Notes under the pieces: model-generated | The model's input: only the letters and a program-made list of their open reading frames with translations | The model's database searches: none | What the model was told of the DNA's origin: nothing | DNA from: a candidate division TA06 bacterium | Lineage (GTDB): Bacteria; Hydrothermota; DG-26; E44-bin18; JADFOU01 | Assembly (NCBI GenBank): GCA_022562655.1 | Contig: JADFOU010000086.1 | Span: 1-7,918 of the forward strand | DNA: 7,918 bases | Direction: 5' to 3' | Made by a program: the position numbers and the translations under genes | Shown here: in pieces, positions 1 through 5,409 of the stretch | How the letters are laid out: each line of letters opens with the position of its first letter | Position numbering within the stretch: position 1 is the first letter of the stretch

Positions 1-30
1 ATAACTGGACAGGTTTTGCCCCCGCTTCTA

Positions 31-70
31 GCTTGGAAGCACAGCGCTCAGGTGCAAATGCTTCCCAAGC
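31..70. repeat. Inverted repeat around the tRNA anticodon arm
   Basis: GCTTGGAAGCA at 31-41 is the reverse complement of TGCTTCCCAAGC at 59-70 except for one missing G. The two arms are separated by 17 bases. The right arm is the anticodon arm of the tRNA-Gly remnant, so the left arm resembles an inverted partial copy of it. This could be a fold-back artefact, a rearrangement scar or chance. Confidence 0.4.
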
Positions 71-106
71 AGAGGGTCGAGGGTTCGAATCCCTTCTCCC
101 GCTCCA
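59..106 (+). tRNA. tRNA-Gly (CCC anticodon), 3' half only
   Basis: The 3' half of a glycine tRNA is clear. The anticodon loop is at 62-68 with anticodon CCC at 64-66. The T stem and loop are 79-83, 84-90 (TTCGAAT) and 91-95, the 3' acceptor strand is CTCCCGC at 96-102, the discriminator is T and the encoded CCA is at 104-106. The 5' half is missing: the expected acceptor strand GCGGGAG is absent upstream, no proper D arm can be folded, and the anticodon stem pairs for only three base pairs (59-61 with 69-71). The break therefore lies near base 58. As it stands this should not make a working tRNA. A 3' half of this kind is what integrating elements leave as an attachment-site copy, but a contig join would look the same. 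Confidence 0.7.
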
Positions 107-126
107 GACGCCTGTACGAAGGCGCT

Positions 127-155
127 AACGCCCCTCCGTCGGTCGGAGGGGCGTT
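127..155 (+). terminator. Strong hairpin downstream of the tRNA remnant
   Basis: A perfect 12-bp stem (AACGCCCCTCCG at 127-138 with its complement at 144-155) closes a 5-base loop. It begins 21 bases after the tRNA CCA end, where a tRNA transcript would be expected to stop. No clean T run follows (CAACTTT), so intrinsic termination is likely but not textbook. It may work in both directions. Confidence 0.6.
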
Positions 156-315
156 CAACTTTCCACAACTGGCCTATTGGCAAGTTGGGCCCGGAATTGT
201 TGAACACGTCATTGATGATCATCCGCTTTGATCGACTCCATCCCTCTTCCCACCGCTCAGAATCCGTAATTTTCGTAGCGGATCCCGGCGAGCCCGGTTC
301 AATCACCCGTGTTCA

Positions 316-456
316 TCAATTGGTCACCCAATTGTTCACGTTCATCGTGTAGTATTCCAGACCGGTGGGTTTGCTATCTAGAAACAAGCCAGCTACACTG
401 TGGCGCACCGACACCCCATCCTGGCCCAATCTGTGATCGCGGCCGGTGACCGATTC
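316..456 (-). CDS. C-terminal end of an unidentified protein (partial)
   Basis: On the minus strand an open frame ends at two consecutive TGA stops (316-318 and 313-315). Reading back to about 456 gives roughly 46 codons, ending in the residues NVNNWVTN. The composition is protein-like, with aromatic and polar residues and no runs. I do not recognise the family, and the piece is short enough that it could be a chance open frame. It meets the broken hsdR gene at about 455 in a different frame. If it is real, its N-terminal part is missing from this window. A 7-bp hairpin (317-323 with 328-334) overlaps the stop. The rest of the left flank (156-315) shows nothing I can support. Confidence 0.25.
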   Translation of the reverse strand, partial: ESVTGRDHRLGQDGVSVRHSVAGLFLDSKPTGLEYYTMNVNNWVTN

Positions 457-2000
457 ATGATGGCAATCACTATGCGTGGGTTGTAGGCATTGCGAAAACT
501 GGCGATTAAATCTTCAGTCTTCTCACCCATGGTTTTGTAGGTGATCTTCTTGCAGAATTCGTTTCCCTTTCCAAATTCCTCTCTTACAATCTGGACAATA
601 TCTTCAGCATGGGAATCATCTTTGGCAAAGACAAGGGTTTTGGGAACTTCAGTCCTCCCCGGAAAGATCTCCTTAAAGAGTTTTTCCTTGAAGGTTCGTA
701 TAACTGTTCTTATCTGGTCTTTAGCAACAACGCTTCGGTCTAATTGAGAAGGTTCGTATTCAAGGTCTTCAACCAGTTGCTCCCATCGGATTTTTCTTGT
801 GAGTTTATCCCTTTTGTCTATGTAATATCCCGCTTCAATTTTGCTTCCCTTTTCCGTGATCTCGGTCTTGATTCGGTAAACATCATAGGGCACATTCACC
901 CCATCGGCAACCCCCCTTTCATGGCTGTATTCCATAACCAGATTCTGGTTGAAGAAACCGAGGGTCTGCTTAGAGGGTGTGGCGGTCAATCCAATGATAA
1001 AGGCATCAAAGTAATCAAGAACCTGTCGCCAGAGATCGTAAATGGAGCGGTGGCATTCATCGGTAATAATAAAATCGAAGTTTTCTATGGGTATTTGAGG
1101 ATTGTAGGTAACCTCTCTTTGTTTCTCTTCCAATGGGGAAAGTTGGAATATAGATTGCTCCTCCAGTTCAGCGTCAAAATCAGGCTCTCCCTTGAGCATA
1201 GAATAAAGCCTCTGTATTGTGGTAATGCACACCCGGCTCACAGGATCAAGTGTATTCGTCGTAAGGTGCTGGACATTGTAGAGTTCTGTAAACTTTCTCC
1301 CGTCATCAGGGGTTATATACTGCTGGAACTCCCTTCTTGACTGACGTCCCAGATTACTCCTGTCAACCAAGAAAAGGATCCTTCTTGCGTTTGCAAATTT
1401 GATCAGTCGATAAATAAAACTTACGGCAGTATAGGTCTTGCCTCCGCCCGATGCCATCTGGATGAGCGCCCTCGGTTTTGCGTCTGCAAAGGATTTCTCA
1501 AGGTTCTGAATCGCCTCAACCTGACAATCTCTTAGACCCTCTGTTATCAAAGGGGGCATTTTCCTGAGTCGCTCTCTAAGAGTCTGTTTCTTCGAAAACC
1601 ACTCCATAAGTATTTCAGGCTTGTGAAAGGCGAATATCCTTCGAGACTGGGGGTGTGGATCTTCCAGGTCTCTGAAAGAGGTTTCTATACCTGTGCTCTC
1701 GTAGGCAAAAGCAGGAGGTTTCTGTTCGTGTAGGAGATTTTCAGGAATGCCAGTTAGATAGATTTCAGATTGTTCTGCCACACCGCTTAGTGTAGTACCT
1801 ACAGGTTTAGCCTCCACAACTCCTATGGCCTTTCGATCCAAGAAGAGCAGATAATCAGTGGGTCCGGTTTCGAGAGGGAACTCACGGACAGCAACACCCA
1901 AAGAAGCCCCAAGATTCAATTCTTGATAGTCCTGAACCTTCCAGCCCGCCGCTTCCAGCAGTTGGTCAATCCTTTGTCTTGCTTTTTCCTCTGGCTTCAT
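393..2000 (-). CDS. hsdR: Type I restriction endonuclease subunit R, truncated at the C-terminus
   Basis: HsdR is the ATP-dependent translocase and nuclease of type I restriction systems. Counting from the ATG at 1998-2000, an N-terminal nuclease domain shows D49 and the EAK triad (E63, K65). It is followed by a helicase with Walker A GGGKT (185-189), DECH box (314-317) and TATPS motif (339-343). The similarity stops at PRIVIAI, just before motif V (normally VDMIATGTD), near base 458. The last 21 or so residues, to the TAG at 393-395, are unrelated read-through. Motifs V and VI and the C-terminal HsdM/HsdS-contact region are lost, so the product should be inactive; family members are usually about 800 residues or more. 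A TTG at 2037-2039 would add 13 residues, but the family normally begins near KPEEKARQ. Neither start has a good ribosome site. No hsdM or hsdS is in the window. The domain call is sure; whether the truncation is biological is not. Confidence 0.9.
   Translation of the reverse strand: MKPEEKARQRIDQLLEAAGWKVQDYQELNLGASLGVAVREFPLETGPTDYLLFLDRKAIGVVEAKPVGTTLSGVAEQSEIYLTGIPENLLHEQKPPAFAYESTGIETSFRDLEDPHPQSRRIFAFHKPEILMEWFSKKQTLRERLRKMPPLITEGLRDCQVEAIQNLEKSFADAKPRALIQMASGGGKTYTAVSFIYRLIKFANARRILFLVDRSNLGRQSRREFQQYITPDDGRKFTELYNVQHLTTNTLDPVSRVCITTIQRLYSMLKGEPDFDAELEEQSIFQLSPLEEKQREVTYNPQIPIENFDFIITDECHRSIYDLWRQVLDYFDAFIIGLTATPSKQTLGFFNQNLVMEYSHERGVADGVNVPYDVYRIKTEITEKGSKIEAGYYIDKRDKLTRKIRWEQLVEDLEYEPSQLDRSVVAKDQIRTVIRTFKEKLFKEIFPGRTEVPKTLVFAKDDSHAEDIVQIVREEFGKGNEFCKKITYKTMGEKTEDLIASFRNAYNPRIVIAIMNRSPAAITDWARMGCRCATV
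447..454 (+). repeat. Direct repeat TGACCGAT, left copy, at the hsdR breakpoint
   Basis: This 8-mer lies immediately beside the point where hsdR similarity ends (455-461). The identical 8-mer, in the same orientation, lies at the right breakpoint (6648-6655). It could be a target-site duplication, a microhomology used in joining, or chance. Confidence 0.45.
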
Positions 2001-2051
2001 AACTAAAGGGAGTATATCGTCTTCCAGCAGAAAAGTCAATCCAGAATGACA

Positions 2052-2074
2052 AAAGGCCCAATTCCTGGGCCTTT
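2052..2074 (-). terminator. Terminator-like hairpin upstream of hsdR
   Basis: A 9-bp stem (AAAGGCCCA at 2052-2060 with TGGGCCTTT at 2066-2074) closes a 5-base loop and is flanked by A and T runs on both sides, so it could terminate in either direction. It lies 52 bases before the hsdR ATG. On the minus strand it would end a transcript arriving from the right, yet no minus-strand gene is visible there. It may be left from a lost upstream gene or may attenuate hsdR. Confidence 0.5.
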
Positions 2075-2298
2075 CTCCAAATCTCCTAATTGAACCGAAG
2101 TTCTCAACCGATTCGGGGTCCTTCAGGAAGTTAGACTCTCGATACTATAGACTCCCTGGACTCTATTTCCCTTCCTCCAATCCGAAAATCTTCCAGATCT
2201 CCTAAACTGCAATCTTTGAATCCAATCTAACCTCTTAAACTTGATATCTTATGAAAAATAAGAGTGATTTGTGCTGGATCGGGGATTTATGTTTCCCC

Positions 2299-2327
2299 TT
2301 GACTTCTCCCATTCTCCCCGTTATCCT
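2299..2327 (+). promoter_or_regulatory. Candidate sigma-70 promoter for the lipoprotein/sigma run
   Basis: TTGACT at 2299-2304 is followed by a 17-base spacer and TATCCT at 2322-2327. This is a good -35 with a fair -10 at ideal spacing. It lies 78 bases upstream of the lipoprotein ATG and just before the 36-bp dyad. The rest of the 2001-2404 intergenic stretch shows only this promoter, the dyad and the 2052-2074 hairpin. Confidence 0.45.
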
Positions 2328-2341
2328 CAAACTGTTAGTGT

Positions 2342-2377
2342 CAGCAGATTAAACGGATTAATCCGATGAATCTGCTG
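2342..2377. promoter_or_regulatory. 36-bp dyad, possible operator or 5'-leader hairpin
   Basis: The sequence is symmetrical about 2359/2360, and 16 of 18 position pairs are complementary. The outer arms are CAGCAGATT and AATCTGCTG, and the inner palindrome is CGGATT/AATCCG. It sits between the candidate promoter and the ribosome site, so it could bind a dimeric regulator or fold in the leader RNA. Related GAATCCGCTGAT wording follows directly. It could also be a dispersed intergenic repeat. Confidence 0.5.
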
Positions 2378-2404
2378 AATCCGCTGATGAAAAAGGAGGT
2401 TTCG

Positions 2405-2725
2405 ATGAGAACGAAAAGTCTTCTTCTCACTTTCCTCCTTGTCTTCTTCCTGGGGCTCACCTCGGGACCTTTGGGATGTTCAAAGGCGAGGGAGGAGTTG
2501 GAGGAGGCCGTGGAGCCTTTGATGAAGCTTCCGGAGAAGACGAGGGTGAAGGTAGATCTGATCAATGCCCGCAGATCCCTTGAATTCTACAAAGTAGACC
2601 ATGAGGGGAAATATCCCAGCAGCCTCAAGGAACTCCAGCTGGACCTCCACTATCCCGATGAGTATGATTACGATCCCACCACGGGGAAAGTCAAAAGTAA
2701 AAATTACCCGAGTATGTTAAGGTGA
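2405..2725 (+). CDS. Small lipoprotein with a pilin-like (GspG-type) C-terminal segment
   Basis: The product has 106 residues. The start is fixed by AAGGAGG at 2393-2399, six bases before ATG 2405; the in-frame ATG at 2366 lacks such a site and lies inside the dyad. The first 25 residues are a lipoprotein signal (MRTKS, then a hydrophobic run) ending in a PLGC lipobox with Cys25. After a charged stretch, residues about 50-100 read like the soluble end of type II secretion pseudopilins: a helix with ARRSLEFYKVDHEGKYP, then a YDPTTGK loop. A lipid anchor in place of the usual prepilin helix is unusual. I infer an envelope-anchored protein, outer or inner membrane unknown. No pilus genes adjoin it on this side, and its function is not known. 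It comes first in the run that leads to the sigma factor. Confidence 0.8.
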   Translation: MRTKSLLLTFLLVFFLGLTSGPLGCSKAREELEEAVEPLMKLPEKTRVKVDLINARRSLEFYKVDHEGKYPSSLKELQLDLHYPDEYDYDPTTGKVKSKNYPSMLR

Positions 2726-2782
2726 GGCAAATTCCAATTCAAATTGCAAAATTAGCAATTAGCATTTCAAAATGTGACGGGG

Positions 2783-3034
2783 ATGAAGAGGATTGAAGTT
2801 CATTGCTACAGCGGACACAAGGGGGAAGAGAGGCCCCTTTCTTTTGTTTTGAACGAAAGACGGGTTCAAGTGGTAGAGGTTCTGGAAAGGAGATTGGAGG
2901 AAGACCGTCATTCAAAGGAGAGGAGGAGGCTCTTCAAGGTAAAGGCCGAAGATGGAATAGTTTATACATTGGTTTATAGGGAGGTCCAGGATCAGTGGTT
3001 CCTGATGGGGAATTCCGAAGATGCTAGAGGATGA
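2783..3034 (+). CDS. Conserved-type small protein, function unknown
   Basis: The product has 83 residues from ATG 2783, or 86 from GTG 2774; neither has a strong ribosome site. It starts IEVHCYSGHKGEERP and continues with a beta-rich core (RRVQVVEVLERR, FKVKAEDGIVYTLVYRE) ending in QDQWFL. I believe this is a small family seen in Deltaproteobacteria and relatives, where ERPxxFxL, VVEVLDR and FKVxADDG are conserved, but I recall this from general knowledge and did not check it. There is no signal peptide or membrane segment, so it is probably cytoplasmic. Its last 14 bases overlap the sigma-factor start, which suggests coupled translation and possibly a related role. The insertion EEDRHSKERRR in the middle is strongly charged. 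Confidence 0.75.
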   Translation: MKRIEVHCYSGHKGEERPLSFVLNERRVQVVEVLERRLEEDRHSKERRRLFKVKAEDGIVYTLVYREVQDQWFLMGNSEDARG

Positions 3035-3572
3035 ACACCTTGTTCGGGAAGCCCTTGAGGGGAGAGAAAGGGGGTATCGAAAACTCCTTGAAAAATATCG
3101 AGGGCCTGTCTATAGCCTCATCCTCAGAATGGTTAGGAATGAAGAAGATGCAGAAGATTTAGCCCACGAAGCCTTCCTCCGGGCCTTTCGATCCCTTCAG
3201 AAGTTCAATCCCGAGTTCTCCTTCAAAAACTGGCTCTTGAAGATCGCCACAAATCACACCATTGATTTTTTAAGAAAAAGGGATGTCAATCTCCTCTCCC
3301 TCCAGGATCTCCCTGAAGAGGGGTCCTATTTAACAGTTGAGGTGAAGACTCCGGAATCCGAGTTGGAGGAGAGTGAAAGAAAAAATATCATTGAGGATGC
3401 TATAGCATCCCTTCCTTTACTTCTTCGTACGCCCCTTCTGCTGAGACACCGGGAAGGTCTCACTTACGAAGAGATTCAGGAGATCCTTAACATCCCCCTG
3501 GGAACGGTGAAGACGAGGATCCATCGGGCAAGGGAGATGTTAGGGAAGAAGTTGAGGGGAAAAGTTTTTTGA
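3021..3572 (+). CDS. ECF-family RNA polymerase sigma factor (sigma-70 regions 2 and 4)
   Basis: The product has 183 residues, normal for an extracytoplasmic-function sigma factor. Region 2 spans about 24-88 with the core-binding signature DAEDLAHEAFLRAF and the -10-reading helix FKNWLLKIATNHTIDFLRKR. Region 4 spans about 125-178 with the helix-turn-helix LTYEEIQEILNIPLGTVKTRIHRAREML, which reads the -35. There is no region 1 or 3, as usual for the family. Its start overlaps the previous gene by 14 bases. A zf-HC2 anti-sigma gene lies just downstream, with a 39-aa membrane ORF between them. A TGAAAC-N16-CGTA sequence overlaps its stop codon, suggesting that the genes after it are its own targets. 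The family is certain; the trigger and ECF subgroup are not known. Confidence 0.95.
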   Translation: MLEDEHLVREALEGRERGYRKLLEKYRGPVYSLILRMVRNEEDAEDLAHEAFLRAFRSLQKFNPEFSFKNWLLKIATNHTIDFLRKRDVNLLSLQDLPEEGSYLTVEVKTPESELEESERKNIIEDAIASLPLLLRTPLLLRHREGLTYEEIQEILNIPLGTVKTRIHRAREMLGKKLRGKVF

Positions 3573-3595
3573 AACTTTCCCTCCTATATTCCGTA
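3570..3595 (+). promoter_or_regulatory. Candidate ECF-sigma promoter overlapping the sigma stop codon
   Basis: TGAAAC at 3570-3575 and CGTA at 3592-3595 are separated by exactly 16 bases. This matches the consensus known for Bacillus SigW-type ECF sigma factors (TGAAAC, 16-17 bases, CGTA). The first three bases are the sigma gene's own TGA stop. It lies 33 bases upstream of the microprotein start, so it would drive the microprotein, anti-sigma gene and envelope genes independently of the sigma gene. Confidence 0.55.
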
Positions 3596-3627
3596 GTAAT
3601 AGGTAGAAAACCAAAAAGGAGGAAAAA

Positions 3628-3747
3628 ATGGAGACAAGAAAGGTGATCAGGGTAGTGAAAGGAATGTTGGAGATGACGTCGTGGATCCTCTTCTATGTTG
3701 GGTCTCAAATCCTTACCCTTCAAGCCATTCAGCGGATCTTCTCATAA
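3628..3747 (+). CDS. 39-residue membrane microprotein between sigma and anti-sigma genes
   Basis: This short frame has a very strong ribosome site (AAGGAGG at 3616-3622, five bases before ATG 3628), and its TAA stop is two bases before a possible anti-sigma start at 3750. The product begins METRKVIRVVKG, a basic amphipathic stretch. It continues with an apparent single membrane span, TSWILFYVGSQILTLQAI (residues about 17-34), and ends RIFS. The basic N-terminus suggests it faces the cytoplasm. There is no cysteine and no lipobox. I do not recognise it. Its position suggests a partner or modulator of the two-helix anti-sigma factor, or simply a translational primer for it. The support is the ribosome site, the spacing and a hydrophobic composition unlike a random frame. 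Confidence 0.6.
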   Translation: METRKVIRVVKGMLEMTSWILFYVGSQILTLQAIQRIFS

Positions 3748-3788
3748 AAATGACGAATAAAGGAGCACCCAAATCGGGTGGCACTTCA

Positions 3789-4352
3789 ATGAGATGTGAG
3801 GAATACCGGAAAAAATTCGATCTCTATTTTGATGGAGAGATGAAACCAAGAGAGGCCTTCGCCCTGGAGACCCATCTCAAGTCCTGTTTCCAATGCAAGG
3901 CAGAAATGGGCGTGCTCCAGCGTGCGGTCCGACTCATTGGGGAAATGGAACCCATTCTCCCATCCAAGGGCTTCAATCAAGGAATTCTCAAGGAAATGGG
4001 TTTTGAAGTCGTACCGGCTTGGAGGAGAGCAGTTTCCATCTCATTTGTCATCCTTGCAGGAACATGGGTGTCTCTCTTCTTCCCATGGATGCTACGTTCC
4101 CTCCGTGGGGCTCCAGATTTAATCAAATCCCTTCTTCATCTCCCCGCCAGATTGACCGTTTTTACTGGCTTTACAAGAACTCTTTTTGATATGACCGAAA
4201 CTCTTCTTGCAACGGTTACAATAGTATTTCGAAATATCCCATCGATTTATTGGGTCTCGGTGGTATTCGCTACGTTTTTCCTTACACTCCTTTTCATCAA
4301 ATCACTATCCCTTCCATTGAAGGAGGTCAATCATGTTCAAAACTCTCTTTAA
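3789..4352 (+). CDS. zf-HC2 membrane-bound anti-sigma factor
   Basis: The product has 187 residues from ATG 3789. The N-terminus MRCEEYRKKFDLYFDGEM followed by H29-x3-C33-x2-C36 (HLKSCFQC) is the zinc-binding anti-sigma signature that wraps ECF sigma factors; Cys3 is the likely fourth ligand. Residues 81-102 and about 153-172 look like membrane helices, and 133-149 is amphipathic. Most family members have one span, so two is less usual. An upstream in-frame ATG at 3750, two bases after the microprotein stop, would add 13 residues and suits translational coupling, but the family normally begins at the MxCEE site. A small hairpin (3766-3770 with 3776-3780) lies between the two starts and would bring AAAGGAG near ATG 3789. 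The gene overlaps the next one by 20 bases. By family knowledge it holds the sigma factor at the membrane until a signal. Confidence 0.88.
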   Translation: MRCEEYRKKFDLYFDGEMKPREAFALETHLKSCFQCKAEMGVLQRAVRLIGEMEPILPSKGFNQGILKEMGFEVVPAWRRAVSISFVILAGTWVSLFFPWMLRSLRGAPDLIKSLLHLPARLTVFTGFTRTLFDMTETLLATVTIVFRNIPSIYWVSVVFATFFLTLLFIKSLSLPLKEVNHVQNSL

Positions 4353-5409
4353 AATGTTTTCCTTAGTGGGTCTATTCCTCAACTTCGGGGTTCTGACGAT
4401 CTATGGAGAGGAAGAGCCCTTGAACATTGGTGCTCTTGATGAGGAAATTAAAGTTGAGGAAGAAATAAAAATCGACGAGAGTGAAGATACGATCCGGATT
4501 GAAAAGAAAATAATTAAAAGAACCAAAGGGGATATCGTCAAGTTTGGAGAGGATATAGAGATTGATGTGGGGGAGAGGGTGGATGGAGATGTTGTCGCCA
4601 TCGGAGGGTCCATCTTAGTTAGGGGTTCTGTTGATGGGGATGTAGTGGCTGTTGGAGGAAGTGTCAAGGTGGATTCCACGGGAGAAATTGATGGAGATGT
4701 GGTTGCTATAGGAGGATCTGTGGAAAGAGTAGAAGGGGGAAAGATTTATGGGGATGAGGTCTCTATCGGAATTGGAGGGTTATCCCGTCACCACATATTC
4801 GGTATTCATGATTTTGGTGTACCCTCTTTTTTCACAAGAACCTACTCTGTCATCGGTAAGGTGGTTCGCATCGCTATCCTCCTCATCCTCGCTCTCCTTT
4901 TGGCTGTCTTCCTTCCAAAACCTATGGCTAGAGTAGAGAGTACAGTGAGACTGAAATTTTTTGCCACCCTGGGTGTAGGAATTTTAGGAGAGATCCTTAT
5001 TTTTCCTCTCCTGGTGGCCCTCACTGTCTCCATCATCGGAATCCCCTTCGTCCCCCTCGCCGTCCTCGCCCTTATCGCCGGTCTTATCTTCGGTTATGCG
5101 GGGGTCTCTTTGCTCTTAGGTCGGATCTTCATCGAGCGGGTTGACTTCAAATACACTTCTCCCTTGACAGCAATAATCTTTGGGGTTATATTGGTTGAGT
5201 TGGTTTCACTCCTTGGAAGGCTCGTTGGACTGGGGGGAGGTCTCTTTGAGGGGATGGGGACTTTCGTTGCGATCCTCGGATTTCTCGTCACCTATATCGC
5301 CTGGACATTGGGTTTAGGGGCGGTCATCCTGAGCCGGTTTGGAACGAGGGAACCTTTGGTCCCAGCAGTCGTCACTTCTTCCGAGGAGTCCCAATCCGAT
5401 CAAACATGA
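4333..5409 (+). CDS. Membrane protein with bactofilin-like repeats and a polytopic C-terminal half
   Basis: The product has 358 residues, with AAGGAGG just upstream of ATG 4333. Residues 1-24 look like a signal peptide ending near YGEEE. An acidic stretch follows (27-65, EEIKVEEEIKIDES), then a beta-solenoid segment at about 66-147 built on three DGDVVAIGGS-type repeats (84-93, 101-110, 120-129). This resembles polymer-forming cytoskeletal (bactofilin) repeats. Residues about 174-195, 208-262, 276-298 and 309-334 are hydrophobic and contain perhaps five or six membrane helices. The acidic-solenoid part would lie outside the cytoplasm if the signal works, unlike true cytoplasmic bactofilins. 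This architecture is known next to ECF/anti-sigma pairs in several phyla; its function is unclear, perhaps envelope sensing or scaffolding. The stop overlaps the next start (ATGA). Confidence 0.85.
   Translation: MFKTLFKMFSLVGLFLNFGVLTIYGEEEPLNIGALDEEIKVEEEIKIDESEDTIRIEKKIIKRTKGDIVKFGEDIEIDVGERVDGDVVAIGGSILVRGSVDGDVVAVGGSVKVDSTGEIDGDVVAIGGSVERVEGGKIYGDEVSIGIGGLSRHHIFGIHDFGVPSFFTRTYSVIGKVVRIAILLILALLLAVFLPKPMARVESTVRLKFFATLGVGILGEILIFPLLVALTVSIIGIPFVPLAVLALIAGLIFGYAGVSLLLGRIFIERVDFKYTSPLTAIIFGVILVELVSLLGRLVGLGGGLFEGMGTFVAILGFLVTYIAWTLGLGAVILSRFGTREPLVPAVVTSSEESQSDQT
4582..4719 (+). repeat. Three coding repeats of GDVVAIGGS
   Basis: Repeats start at 4582, 4633 and 4690 and encode DGDVVAIGGS, DGDVVAVGGS and DGDVVAIGGS. 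The spacing is 51 and 57 bases, that is 17 and 19 residues, in line with a turn of beta-solenoid. The DNA copies differ at third positions, so the repeat is old and kept at the protein level. Confidence 0.85.

Noticed and set aside
16..306. Two open frames (71 aa plus, 92 aa minus) across the tRNA region
   Set aside because: Their most conserved-looking parts (LPKQRVEGSNPFSRS and the minus-strand EGIRTLDPLLGK) are the usual false translations of tRNA genes; neither has a ribosome site.
541..1340. Plus-strand frames of 68 and 198 aa
   Set aside because: They lie entirely antisense to hsdR, whose motifs are unmistakable; no family likeness and no ribosome site.
2742..2760. AATTGC/GCAATT hairpin between the lipoprotein and 83-aa genes
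   Set aside because: Only a 6-bp A/T-rich stem with no T run; such stems are common by chance in this A/T-rich gap.
4582..4719. Repeat run as a CRISPR or minisatellite
   Set aside because: The repeats are codon-phased, diverged at third positions and encode a beta-solenoid; there are no spacers of constant length.
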